DNA from: Paulownia fortunei
Taxonomy: Eukaryota > Streptophyta > Magnoliopsida > Lamiales > Paulowniaceae
Assembly (NCBI GenBank): GCA_019321725.1
Contig: CM033121.1
Coordinates: 16,695,723 to 16,759,722, forward strand
Direction: 5' to 3'
Length of the DNA: 64,000 nucleotides
Part shown: piece after piece, positions 12,901 to 24,009 of the stretch
Numbering within the stretch: the stretch's first letter is position 1
How the letters are laid out: each line of letters begins with the position of its first letter
Translations under genes and position numbers: made by a program
The notes under the pieces: model-generated
Seen by the model: only the letters and a program-made list of their open reading frames with translations
Told to the model about the DNA's origin: nothing
The model's database searches: none

Positions 12901-15900
12901 AATGAAGATGAGGGGGGTGGGGGAGAGAGAGAACTTGATTTATATTATTTAGGTTCAAGTTGAACCTGCTGCACTTTCCTGGGAATCTACCGAGTTCTAC
13001 TGTTTCAACTTGCTCAACATAAGGGACCAGCAACTTAATTAGTTCATGACCACATAAATAGTTAGTCAATCTAGATGCTGTACCAATGAAGATGAAGGTG
13101 GATGCCTTAGATATGGGAGGATCCATAATGTGATTTATACTGGTTCAATTCACCTTGAACCTGCTTGGCTTTCTTGGTAATCTACCAAGCTTCTACTACT
13201 TCAATTTGTTCAACTTAAAACACCAGGGACAATTGCACCACCTACACTAGCTACCACAGCACCAAAGTCCTAACTACAACATCCTCACAATGTGAACAAG
13301 TGTGTAATTGCAAGACGGAATCAGATTTGCTAACAGCTAAGCTCATAATATCACTCCAGTGTGAGCTAACTGAAGTGCTCTTTTTAAGTAAAACAAAAAA
13401 GCTCTAAGCATTCTTCAAAGCTTCTCAGAGGGAGTATTTTTCTGATATTTCAGCTTTTTTCAAGAAGGTAACATGAGCCAATATTTACTGACCAGTGAGA
13501 CAGCCTGCAAGAATATGAAATATAATTGGCGAGCCAAAATATATAGAAAACCATTATTGGCTCAATTTTGAAAAGGTCCAAGAAAATTTCTCAAAATTTA
13601 AAATTTTGAAGCACTTACAAGCACTGAAGAGCGAATTGTAGTTGATTTTGAACTTGTTAAGCAGTTTCTTGGAAACTTCTAAAGGGAACACTTAGATGTA
13701 ATTTTCCAACATACTAAATTGGTCACCCTGCATAGTAAGTTCCCTTGCTGCATCTGAAATTACTTGTTAATGTGCTTTTCAATGTGATAAGCTCTTGTTG
13801 ATTAAAATACATTTTATAGTTGAAAAAGAATAAAATTTCTTTAGGCTGAGGCATGGATATTCTGCTCTATTTAACGAGATTCAAGCCTACTGGTATAGAA
13901 TTTACTCACTGGTCTAGCAATAATACTCCTCACTTGTCCCTCTAAGATACAACAGCTTGACTATCATATTGTACTCCAAAAGAAGTCTGGACACGCTATC
14001 GAGTCCAACGCTCCACCACAAGGACACGTTTCTTCTACTAATAAAACTCTCTTTTTTGGTATGCATGTAACAATAGCTCTAAGCATAACTAATGGAGAAA
14101 TTGATTCCACTTTATAGGCGTAGAAGACCTCTATAACATAAATAAAAGTTAGTGGGATAATCAAGTATTTGGGAGTTACATGAGAAGATGGGGTAGTGGC
14201 TTAATTAGTATTATATTAATGGGTGAGTGGCCTCCAAAATGAGTTACAAAAGAAACAATAATGTAAATAACACCCCCCCCCCCCCCCCCCCCCATACACT
14301 AACCTCTCAATTTATATCACAACTATCTCTTAATAAAGTGAGGTAATGTTTAAGGCCTTATAGAAATATATTTCTAATTGTTGAAATGCTCAAAATCATC
14401 TATAGTCTTGATCATTTTTCTGCATGTAAGCTCAAAGTTCTCATTTGCAAGTCAATTACAATCCGGACAAAGACTCAAGTTTGAATCGATAGCATAACTG
14501 TTGATCTTAGTGAATTTGATATTGTAACACCCCTTAACCTAACTGCAGAGCCTAAACAAGCTGATACAGTTAAGTCAAGAAATGTTAATTTTTCATCTTT
14601 ACTAGAGTTATGGTTTTTAATAAAAGTTCCCATTCTTAGCTATAAGAGAAAGAACTTGAATCATTTTAAACACACCATATACATATATCAAAACTGAGTA
14701 CATCTGTTTACAAAACCATAACAGAGCGGCTTATTTAAAAACAAAACAGAGTTTTCAAAATAAACTGCAAAACAGGTCGAAGCATGGCATATGAACAAAT
14801 CTCTGTCCGGCCGCTCTAGAGACTCAATCAACCTCTAAACCTGTATATTTCCACCTGCATCACATGAATCTAATGAGCTAAAGGCTCAGTAAGATGAAAC
14901 TGATGCAATAACAAATAACATATATGCACATCTCATAAATCATTAAATGCAATATTCTATTTAATAACTTTCATTCATAAATCATTCTTTAGGGCCTTGA
15001 AGTGTGGTACCTAACTAATAGCGATAGACCATAGTTTTCGGAACCTGTTCATAATGATTGGCCAATAAGAGAACTAATACGGGGTTTTCATACTTGGTCT
15101 TTCAACCTCAGGTATTAGCCATATTCTATCTCATTCATTGTGGCTTTCCTATACCGGTTTTTTCAACCTTAAGTATTTGCCACCATTTGTTGGGTCCGCC
15201 GGTCCCTCCCGCGTCCCTTGTCTACCCGACCATCAATCAAGTACCATACTTCATTTTCAAAAACCTCATTATATTCTTAATAGTGTCATGCTTCATAAAC
15301 CATAAATGCATCAAACATTACATTATTTGACAAACAACAACAATCACATTAAAACATGAACAAACATTATATGATTCTTGTGATACACCAAATGAAAGCT
15401 TCAACTTACCTCAAGTCCACTTTGTGCTAGGTGAAAAGGCCTATCTCTTTGCAAGATAGGATGTGTTAAAGGCCTAACATAATCAAATCATGTACCAATT
15501 AATATCCTTTTTATAAATCATTTAGTCTATTCTAGTTAAAGTTTATTATATACACTTTTCAATCTTTTGTAAAGAATTACATATCAATTACATAACCTTA
15601 AAAACAATGCATACTCCATATTTTACTACTAATTCAAGACATTAAACATTAGGGCAGCCATTAAATAACTAATAATTCAAACATAATTATTAGGGCAGTC
15701 CCTAAAACATGAACACAATCCGAATTAAAATGACGTAAACTTGATTCTAACTTAAATTGATTCTAACCTTCAATTAAGCAAACTAATTGCTATTGTTTTC
15801 AATCATTCAAAGAAACTTCCAAACACAATATAAGCATTACAAAATCAATAGAAACAAGTAAATTAAACAATTTCACAAGACTATCAATTTTGCTAAAAAT

Positions 15901-18900
15901 TAGCTTAACTAGCTTGGTTTTGGCTTCAAGTGTAACTTACTTAAGTTTTCAATCATACAAAAGCATACTAAAACATGTAACCATCCAAGATACTACAAAT
16001 TCATCATAAGAAACATTGAAAAAGAATATACCTTGATTAAGTTGGATTTAAGCTTCAAAATCAACGGTTTTCAAGCTTAAAAGGATGGAAACTTGTTCTA
16101 GCTTGTGTTCTATGGATTCCTATGGATTGAATTCAACTTTTGTGAGTATGAGAGTGTAGAAATTTGGAGAAACTTAGGAGAATAAGGGCTGGTCGTTTTT
16201 GAGGTGCTTCCACAAGAAATATGGATGAAAATGATTTCTTTGACCTTTCAAAGAGAGGTAAGTGGAGGGTGATGATTGGTTGCATCATGCTTGGTGTCTT
16301 CTCATGCCAAAAGCCACGTTCATGGGCTAAGGAGATGACAAAAATTGATGCTTTGGTGTTATAATCAAGTGCAATGCGGTTTAGAATGGTTTTATGCAAC
16401 TTAGTCAACCAACTAATCAAATTGCACCATTGTGCATACTTTTAGTTCTTAGCCAAATGTAACATATTTCAAGTAAATATTTAGGCAATTAATCACTTTA
16501 GCATATAACTAGTATGGAGCAATACAAATAATTCATTTCATGGCCATTCAACACATCAATTTTTCTTAACCGAGATACCGAGCTTTTCACTGCAAAAAGG
16601 GCACTTAAGGAATATGTTAAATCAAGAAATGAAAGTTTGATCTCATATTTCATGTACTAATGCATGTTAAATCATAACTGAAGCATATAATAACAATTAT
16701 TCATGTTCGTGCAATCATGCTATTTGTAAGCCATAATTCAATAATGCACATTGATTAGATGCATATTCATGCAAAATGCTTATTATTGGCTATGTAGGAG
16801 AGAATTGAGAATTAGGCATTACAGATATGATCAGAACTAGGGAGGACCTGTATCTAAAAGTTAAGACGTGACAAAGGGTTATTAGGACAATCTTCGATCT
16901 CAAAATATGACGGCAATATTTGGTATTATTTTGGGGGAATGTTTTTGTTCCCTAGGAATGAAACCAAACATTGTAAAAGCCTTTTGGTGCTTTATTCCCT
17001 TAAGAGACATTCCCCTCTTCCCCCAAAATATTTTGAAAAAGCCCTAATCATGACTATACATACATATATACATATATTCCAATTCTTATATATTCATATA
17101 TATATCTTTATACATATTCCAATTATTACATCAATAATATATATATTTATATTCACATCTTTTCAATCATTACCCTAATATAAATATATATTTTCCATTC
17201 AATACATTAATATAACTTTAACATATATATAATAATATAAAAACTTGATGTAACACTTACATGAAATGTCCTCTTCGGAAATAAAACCAAACGCATTTTT
17301 CTTCATAAATACATCACATCAACCACTTTAAAAACAAAGCTGAACACATTTTCATTCTCTTCCTCTGTACAACCTCCTATATGCATTTCCCCTGAATATT
17401 TCCCCCAGAACCCTCTGCATTTGAGTTTCTAGCTCTTAGACTTGAGAAATTTATTTTCTACAGAGTCATATTGTTGCGTAGTAATTATTTCTACTGTATT
17501 CTTTTTCTTAGTCTTTAAATAAGTTGAAACAAGTATGTCAACTATGTATAGGTTTCCAGCTAAATGAAGCAAATTGAAGTGATTGAAGCCATATAATTGC
17601 ACAAAACCCAAAAGAAAATTATTGTTTTAAGCAATCAAACAAGATAACCCATAGTTACAGAACATATTCTTGATCTGATCAGATTAATATTCAAGTACCT
17701 TACTGAATCCCAACACTTCAACAATACTTGTAGTGAAAGAATAAAAAAACAATATTTGTAGTGAACACCTGCATAACATAATCTGCAATTATTCTCAATT
17801 TGAGAGACTGCAAACTAATTGTGTGAAATTGGGAGAATGGACATGAATTTCAGCATATGATGATTTACTTGATACTTATGATAGTAAGAAAGGATTTTGC
17901 TATTTGTTCATCATACTGATGCAGATTAGATGTTGAATTGAATGAGATAAATGGGTACACATCGCAAAATATGTCCCATCTTTTAGATTACCCTGAATGG
18001 ACAACTCATGGCCTTGCCAAATTATGGAGCCCAAGTTTATTATGCATTTGACTGCACTAAAGAAAGTTAGTCTGGTCAACAAGTTTTGGTGCTTTTGAGC
18101 ATTTTAATATCAAAATTGTATTTCTATGGGCCTTATGTATTAGCACAATATATTAAGAGATAATGGTGATATAAATTGTGAGGTTAGTGGCATTAGCAGG
18201 GAGTTATTTACATTATTTAATTTATTTGTAACTCAATTTTTAAGGTCACTTATCTACTATTATATCTAGTGATTAACCCACCACCCCATGTTCTCAGGTA
18301 ACACCCAAATACTTGGTCATCCTACTAACTTTACTTATGTTATAGAGTTTTCTTACACCTATAAAATGGTGTCATCTTCTCCAAGTGGTTATGCTAACAA
18401 CTATTCCTATATGTACAACAAAAAAAGAATTTTATTAGTTGAAGAAATGTGTTCTTACTGTGGAGCTTTGGACTTAACAGTGTTCAAAGTTTGTTTTAAG
18501 TCACACAAGATAGGGGAGCTCTTGTATCTCGGAGGGGGATAAGTCAACAGTATTGTAGTGGACCATTAAGGAAATTCTACTGCGATGGGCATAAATCTCC
18601 TTAAAAGAGGCACGCATGAATATTCTTAAGAAAAACCAAGATATCCACACTTCAACCTGAAGATTTTTATTGTTTTTAACCTGCAACTTATATATTCTCC
18701 AACAATAAGTTTTTGCAACATTTATAGGCTCTTATTAATGCTCTCCAAAGACAATAACTGATAACTATGATTGCTAGGAAAGTTTGCCTTGTAATATTAT
18801 CATAACTTAGTTAAATATGTATTTTTCTCAAGAAATTACTGAGTAAAGATCATGTGATGGTACACATGAGCACATAGGGTTCCATTCTTCAGGGAGTAAT

Positions 18901-21900
18901 CATGTGAAAACTCTAGAATTTTCTGCTTGAGCAATCCTTGTGCCTCATAATATAGTATTGGTAGTTATTGGTGTTCTTTGATGACTACCAAAATTCCATA
19001 TTGTGTAAAAAGGTATGTCATACCCACATGTGAGGTTATCAAAAATTGCATTCTATTGTACAACGATGCGAATCACCAATAACTTGGATTGTTAGCCGGA
19101 GAAAATAAACGAAAGACATACAACAACGAAATATGTAGAAGTATCTTATTTATTGGACTGATACATATATATATATATATGTATATATATATCTGTTTGT
19201 ATGCATGTAGGTACTTATGTATATTTATACATAGGTATGCATGCATGTATGTGTTCAATACCAAACAATGGAAAACCTTAAATCCCAGTAATATAAATTG
19301 CAACAAACTAATCAGAAATATTTGTATAACATCTACCCAATGTTCAGGGAGATCCTTTCCCCAAACCCTTATGTATTTTAGTGGTTCTTATTTGTTTGGA
19401 AATATACAGTTTTTTCCACCATGACATTCATTTTATATCTTTGCTAATCGACCTGCTTCGATTTGTCTAGATGTGATCCTAGCAGGTTCAAGTGCATGAA
19501 CAGCATCTTTTTCGAAACAAATATGATTACCTTGCAAGATATTTCCTCCATTTTCCAATTAGGTTACTAAAATTTGCCCAACCATAAGTTGAACCATAAT
19601 TCAAGATAATAAGCTTCGTCCAAGCCGTAGCTGTCAATAACAAATACTTATAGACAACTTGTCTAGTTACAATACACTCTCTCGGTTCCATTATAAGTTT
19701 CATTTCAGATTGGCTTAGAGTTTTAAATGAGAGATGAAAAAGTATAAGTTTTGGATATCTTTACTCCTCTTCTACCCTCGGGTAGTGGTTGGAAGTTAGT
19801 GATGTCACGTATTTAATAAGAAGATTGCCATTTTAAAAAATGAGGTATTATTTGTGGACATTCCTGAAAAGGATTTAGGAGCTTACAATTTCGGATAAAG
19901 CAAGTACATATTATATATTGGTGTGATTATTTTTCCTTTTTCTTTCTGCAAGACCATAGTGTCTCATCGCCCTTCATAATTTATTGAGTTGCTATTAATG
20001 TATTTTCTTTTCTTATCCCAAAAAAGAGAAGATATTGGAGGTATAGTCGAGCATAGATATCAGAATAGCTGGAAGAAGAAATATGTACCTAGTAGTCTGA
20101 ATTTATTTTTTTTGTGGTTCTTTTTGCAATTTGTTAAGGTAAACTCTTTCTGGTTTTGAAGCTCATTCTTTTTTATTTCAATCAAGTTTAATGGAGATGA
20201 ATGTACAATAGCCACACATTGGTGGTTAGAAAATTGATACTGACTAAAATTCACTAGTCATAGGTCAAACATCTTTTTTCATGTGATTGCTTCTATCAAA
20301 TTGGTCAATTTTCTTTGTGCTCTTGCTTTTTCCTGGTTTTATGAAGGAAATATTAACCATTACCGACTTTTGTTGAATGAAATTGTCAAATACAGAAAAA
20401 TGGAGTCTGAAGCCCCATCAGTTACCAAACCGAGCCCCAAGGATGCAATTCATCAAAAGGAGAAGTACATTCAAGCAAAGGTATATTTTTGGAAAAGTTC
20501 AGCTCGTATTATCTTCTAGAAAATTTTACTTCTCTGAATATGTTACAAATTTGTATGGCTAGCAAACATATATTTATGAAAAATGGCTTAAATATGCCTG
20601 TGCTTCCCCTCTACGAGGATTCTAATTACCTAGGATCTATGTTCGATGTAGTAACCTTAAATCTGGACTCATTTATAAGTTATTTTGGTTTGAGTTAATG
20701 GACAGCAAAACAATTTTGTGAATTTTGGATATCATCCTCATCTTGAAATTATATTTCTTGACATGGAATGTGTCAAGATGATTAATTTGACAACACCAAC
20801 ATTATGCGACAAGCTTTCTTTGGTTTTACATCCTCACATTTTGTTTTCTTCTTTCTCGTACATTGCTTTGAACTTGTAATTTGGAAATCTGAACTTACTA
20901 GTTACTGAAATCCAGTATGTTAGAAAACTGCTTGTAAATAAAGAAGCCACGGCACTCAGGGATCTGTCTGCTACCACCATCTGGGAGGCAGTTAGGGCCA
21001 ACAATCTGCGGGAAGTATATCGCATCACTATAGCATCAGATGTGAATATAGTCAACTCAACCTATGATCACATCGTTGGTTGCAATTTGCACCATGATGA
21101 AACGGGATCACAACAAAGCTTCCATGATTCTGAAAAGAAACAGTTTGATCCGGCAACCTGTGAAAGGATCAAGTCTTCCGGTGATCCAGGAAACTGTCTC
21201 CAGGGCTGTTCTTTATTGCATTTGGCATGCCACAGTGGGAGTTTGGTGATGCTGGAGCTATTATTGCAGTTAGGTGCTGATATAAACAAGTGTGACCTTC
21301 ATGGCAGAACTCCTCTACAACATTGCATCTTGAAAGGAAATAATGAGATGGCAAAGTTTTTGCTTAGAAGGTAAATCCTCTTGTGATAATGAACATTTTT
21401 TAGCAAAAATTCAGAAATCTATGTACTATGGCCTACTTTCACTAGCAAGAAAGGTATCTTGCAACTAGTCTTTCAACAAGAATGATTTCTTAAGATATTT
21501 AAGTCAGATATATTCTATCTGGAAGCTAAATTTCTACTTATTTGATTTTCATGTTGATAGGCAAATATGTGGTAAAGTAAGGGTAACCATTTAACATGTC
21601 TCCTCTCCCTAAACATAAAAAGTTCTCTTGGTTCTGTTCCTTGGGGAAATAAGAAATGCCAACTGCTTTCTCTTCTCCCTATTTACAAAACCCCCTATTT
21701 GTCCTTATTGGTGAGTTTTGTAAATGTGATGATGCTGGAGCTATTGTTGCAGTTAGGTGATTAAAAAGTTCTCTTGAAATTGGTGACTTTTAAACCCCCT
21801 GTTTTTCCAAATTTATAGATCCTCCGCCAAGGTTTGTCCCAAATAGACACACATCTCCCCCGAGCAGTCTAATTTATACCAACTTCCCTTGATATTTGAG

Positions 21901-24009
21901 TTTTATTATACAATTTACTAGTACTTCCCTTGATATTTAAGCTTTTAACTTATCATAACATTTTAAAATTATATTCTACAATATAAATAAGCACATTTTA
22001 AATAACTTTTAATAAAAAATATTGACGTTAAAAGAAGTTAACTCCACATATCTCCTATATTTTAAGTATCTTCTTTTTTTTAAATGCCATCTTACTGTTT
22101 TGCCTTAAATCAAAATTATTAGAAAAGTTGTTCCCTCTGTCCCAAGTTTATTTTACTAATATTTTCTTTTTGGAACTTCCAAAATAAGGCTGCATTTTCT
22201 AAAATGGAATTTTCTTTTTCCTAAAATTACCCTCTCAATTAAAGTAATAATTGATACCAATAACTCTCAACCACTAGTGATAATGTAAAGACAGACAATG
22301 TTTTTACTCATTAAACTTTCATTTAAGCTCTCTGTTGGGTCAAATAGGAGCTCTAATTTTGGAATAGGAGTAAATATTTATGTCTCAGAAAAACAATGAT
22401 ATACTTAAAAGTTTATATTTTCAGTTTTAGATTAAATTGCATCTTCTGACCTCACCAAACTTATAAGCCTTAATCACCAACCTCACTTGCTGCTACATGC
22501 TACCAAGCTAAGCCTTTTCCTTGAATCTCATAGCGCCATAAAATCTTGTCTCCCGAATGCCATTAAGCTATCAAGTCCCTTCTTAACACCATCTAGTCAA
22601 TCACAATTACATGAAAATATCAATTATGGAAAGGTGGTGACTGCACCAAAGGTCACCTTATTACTGTCACTACTATCCGCATGAGTAATCAATCGACCAC
22701 CCATGGTCAATGCCCTAATTCTAGAGCTCATCTTGAATTTTTTAGGCTTGACGTCGAGCATGATGTTGGTGAGCAAGGAAAAGAAGAGACTAACTATCCA
22801 AACCTAGGTCTAGCTCCAAGCATAGTGTCATAAATCCAAATTTAGATTGGGACATTTAGCTTTATATATGGTTAGAAGTAACATTAAATGTTTAGATATT
22901 TCATGATTTATCTTGGAAACCACAGGGAATGGACAAACTTTAAGGGGGTAATTTTAATTTGACAAACCGAAAGGGAGGTCCCTTTATTTTGGTCAAACCT
23001 CAAGGGGGGTTTGTGTAATTTTAAACTATGGATAAAAAAATCATTTCATAAAACAATGTTAAGGTGTTCTAATGGCCGTTAGACTTGGGGGATATGGATG
23101 CAATTTCAAAAAATTGAGGGGTCTATTTGTATTAAGACCAAACCTGTGCGGAGGTTTTTGTAATTATCCCTTGATTCAAGGTTTAAAATGTCGTTAGACA
23201 GCTTACAAAACCTCTCAGCCACAATAAGACTTGCAATAATGGCACGTGAGCCTCACAAAAGCCAAGTTGGGTGTCAATTGCTATTATTGTATAATGACAA
23301 GTGTTAAATAAGCAATCTATTTAACTCAAGAATTTTTTATATTTTTTTCACATTTCGCTGAGAGGTAAAATGCAAATATACCCAAATTTTTTGTATCCAT
23401 TATTTGCATTATTTTGTCTGCAAGTTTTCTTCTGTACCTAGGGACAGTTCTGTGTATCTAGTACAGTCTCATATATGCTCCCTATTCGTAGAGTCAAACT
23501 AAAATTTGTATCCAATGTATAAGAGATAGGTATTACCCTACAGTTGCATTATGTGACCAATTCTTTTGAAATGACTTTTCTTGTCATTCTACTAAATTTT
23601 GTTGTTTCCTTAATCCTGAACCCTAGCTGAAGCAAGCATAAAACTGACCTTGAATCTTTTAGCAAATTTTAGAAAAGTTATGAACTTCGGGTATAGGAGA
23701 TGTTAGAGAAATAAAGGGTCAACTACATTAGGTTTCATATGCAAGCAAGTTCTAAATTTGTTATTAATATGTACTGTTGACTGAATATATTGTCTTATAT
23801 TTCTCCCGATTCCATTTTAAGTTTCTTACTTCTTTGGTTGCTTGCTCTCATCTATTCTGATGATGCCATATTTATTACTACATATGTTATTCAGAGGTGC
23901 ACGAGCATTCATAAAGGATGCTGGGGGCTTCAGTGCTTTAGAAAGAGCTATGGAGATGGGAGCAATAACTGATGAGGAGCTCTTCATCTTGCTTGCGGAG
24001 AGTGAGTGA
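6752..24009 (+). CDS. ARF GTPase-activating protein, AGD1/2/4 type (PH-ArfGAP-ankyrin), 3' nine exons
   Basis: Family role: GTP hydrolysis on small ARF GTPases in vesicle traffic, with membrane binding by BAR and PH domains. Exons joined in frame: 6752-6967, 7555-7686, 8502-8720, 9546-9629, 9725-9994, 12503-12624, 20396-20480, 20916-21370, 23895-24009; 1698 nt, 565 residues plus TGA. All introns are GT-AG. Domains: end of the BAR-to-PH linker 1-72, PH about 79-217, ArfGAP from about 258 into 347 with a CX2CX16CX2C zinc site at residues 271, 274, 291, 294 and an Arg at 299, and ankyrin repeats about 474-560. The C-terminus ([16 protein letters not shown]) fits AGD1/2/4 better than AGD3, judged from memory of the family. 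The protein is usually about 775-830 residues, so 210-260 N-terminal residues lie upstream of the window or are lost. No internal stop or frameshift, so it is probably functional. Confidence 0.93.
7555..7686 (+). CDS. AGD exon 2: first half of PH domain
   Basis: 44 codons, [20 protein letters not shown] onward, with the typical PH strand 1-2 pattern ([19 protein letters not shown]). Acceptor ttgtttag, donor gtatgc, both phase 0. Confidence 0.92.
8502..8720 (+). CDS. AGD exon 3: middle of PH domain with Ser/His/Asn-rich loop
   Basis: 73 codons. A low-complexity loop ([14 protein letters not shown]) is followed by [20 protein letters not shown] and [15 protein letters not shown], the well-conserved end of the plant AGD PH domain. 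Acceptor tttcccag, donor gtaata, phase 0. Confidence 0.93.
9546..9629 (+). CDS. AGD exon 4: C-terminal helix of PH domain
   Basis: 28 codons reading [20 protein letters not shown] and LLNSHLQQ, the closing amphipathic helix with its conserved Trp. Acceptor tttgatag, donor gtgaac. The next intron is only 95 bases. Confidence 0.92.
9725..9994 (+). CDS. AGD exon 5: linker and ArfGAP zinc finger
   Basis: 90 codons. After a variable acidic/Asn linker comes the ArfGAP core: [20 protein letters not shown], then [18 protein letters not shown]. The four Cys are spaced CX2CX16CX2C and the presumed catalytic arginine finger is in HRNLG. Acceptor ttggcag, donor gtatat, phase 0. Confidence 0.95.
10508..12050. 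mobile_element. Non-autonomous TIR element in AGD intron 5
   Basis: Terminal inverted repeats of roughly 85 well-matched bases extending to about 200 with gaps. The left end starts agggttaattacaccgccct; the right end, read on the minus strand, starts gagggtatttacactgccct; both continue through ttgttatta.gg.ta.ttacacactc and cctcttggtttt. The arms match again further in at ctaatggag. Such long C-rich ends recall Mutator-like elements, but I could not find a clean 9-10 bp target duplication, so the superfamily is open. It contains the RPL27 pseudogene. Confidence 0.75.
11260..11825 (-). pseudogene. RPL27: Processed pseudogene of 60S ribosomal protein L27
   Basis: The minus strand reads [20 protein letters not shown] then LDVDLKDIV near 11545-11640, and the family's C-terminal end (FKTGKNR then LRF) near 11434-11480, with the stop at 11434-11436. 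An about 155-base 3' UTR follows and then a 19-base A tail (T run at 11260-11278 on +). No introns. Several stops (for example in place of Arg before FKTGKNR and of Trp after KNR) and a frameshifted N-terminal third. Features fit reverse transcription of an mRNA; it is dead. Confidence 0.9.
12503..12624 (+). CDS. AGD exon 6: rest of ArfGAP domain
   Basis: 40 codons plus 2 bases, [20 protein letters not shown] to [10 protein letters not shown]. The exon begins GTAAGG, so the acceptor is ttacag and the GTAAG in the exon start is not a donor; family agreement (HISK then VRS) decides this. Donor gtaagt. Confidence 0.92.
12832..13220. repeat. Imperfect direct duplication, about 190-base unit, AGD intron 6
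   Basis: Copies about 12832-13025 and 13053-13220. Each goes from a taaata.t..gtcaa.t.agatgctgta block through an aatgaagatga block to ttcaa.tt.aacctgct and ctaccgagttctact/ctaccaagcttctact. Substituted at many places. Confidence 0.65.
13980..14338 (-). repeat. Left arm of a long inverted repeat in AGD intron 6
   Basis: Its reverse complement matches 18147-18490 almost throughout: gagataatggtgatataaattgtgaggttagt-type start, cactaccccatcttctcatgtaac/cacc.ccccatgttctcaggtaac, caaatacttg, and aaaaaagagagttttattagtagaagaaa. It contains a run of 21 C at 14273-14293 where the other arm has ordinary sequence. Confidence 0.8.
14273..14293. repeat. Homopolymer of 21 C
   Basis: Uninterrupted C run inside the left arm of the inverted repeat. 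The right arm lacks it, so it expanded after the arms separated, or it is partly a sequencing artefact. Confidence 0.9.
14523..16823 (-). mobile_element. Solo LTR, chromovirus-type family, copy 1, 2301 bp
   Basis: Starts TGTAACACCCCTTAACC and ends GGCATTACA, flanked by a perfect 5-bp target duplication GATAT (14518-14522 and 16824-16828). A second copy of almost identical sequence is at 43868-46167. No primer site, PPT or coding region, hence solo LTR. Minus orientation is inferred because the gypsy LTRs at 46320 and 57766 begin TGTGAT.CC and end GGTGTTA.A. The open frames at 15058-15330 and 16133-16420 are LTR sequence. Confidence 0.9.
16890..17300. other. AT-rich intronic sequence with short tata runs
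   Basis: Contains catatata-type simple sequence at 17060-17240 and a flanking pair of similar blocks (gaatgaaaccaaac at 16958, gaaataaaaccaaac at 17278) that could be ends of a small degenerate insertion. Nothing stronger. Confidence 0.4.
17301..18146. other. AGD intron 6 sequence, no feature recognised
   Basis: Spacer between the solo LTR and the right inverted-repeat arm. The frames here are short and match nothing known to me. Confidence 0.4.
18147..18490 (+). repeat. Right arm of the long inverted repeat in AGD intron 6
   Basis: Partner of 13980-14338. The two short frames over the arms share a KKR(V/I)LLVEE peptide, but this follows from the DNA repeat and is not evidence of a gene. 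The arms are separated by about 3.8 kb, or about 1.5 kb without the solo LTR. Confidence 0.8.
18491..20395. other. End of AGD intron 6, with a TA/TG microsatellite
   Basis: A (TA)n/(TG)n-like simple sequence lies at 19165-19252 with several atgcatg motifs. No other feature is recognised until the exon 7 acceptor. The open frames across 19073-19424 are products of the simple sequence. Confidence 0.5.
20396..20480 (+). CDS. AGD exon 7: linker between ArfGAP and ankyrin repeats
   Basis: 1 base plus 28 codons. Completes the codon split after exon 6 and reads [20 protein letters not shown] then KEKYIQAK, the conserved KEKYI motif of plant AGDs. Acceptor aaatacag, donor gtatat. Confidence 0.87.
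20916..21370 (+). CDS. AGD exon 8: pre-ankyrin region and ankyrin repeats
   Basis: 151 codons plus 2 bases, starting [20 protein letters not shown]. The end holds ankyrin units [20 protein letters not shown] and [21 protein letters not shown] Ser/Asp/His-rich segment of about 50 residues separates the first helical unit from these repeats. Acceptor aaatccag, donor gtaaat. Confidence 0.94.
21371..23894. other. AGD intron 8, probably containing a TIR-type element
   Basis: The stretch 22905-23172 has the C/G-rich, alternating aaggggg / ttttgtaatt structure seen at the ends of the intron 5 element and ends ttgtaattatccctt. A weak inverted match lies near 21825-21870 (cctccgccaaggtttgtccc against the complement of the right end), suggesting an about 1.35-kb element. 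No coding sequence recognised. Confidence 0.35.
23895..24009 (+). CDS. AGD exon 9: last ankyrin repeat and C-terminus
   Basis: Completes the Arg codon split after exon 8, then [37 protein letters not shown] and TGA at 24007-24009. Acceptor gttattcag. Confidence 0.93.

Noticed and set aside
15058..16420. Open frames at 15058-15330 and 16133-16420 that recur at 44407-44677 and 45538-45765, suggesting a conserved gene
   Set aside because: Both lie wholly within near-identical solo LTRs bounded by TG/CA and target repeats. The first frame is broken differently in the second copy. Shared DNA explains the shared peptides.
13964..18542. Frames at 13964-14164 and 18288-18542 sharing KKR-LLVEE as a small protein family
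   Set aside because: They fall on the two arms of a DNA inverted repeat in an intron; no conserved start, length or codon-level selection can be seen.
20283..20698. Overlapping frames around exon 7 as separate small genes
   Set aside because: They are the AGD exon 7 frame extended into introns and its out-of-frame shadows.
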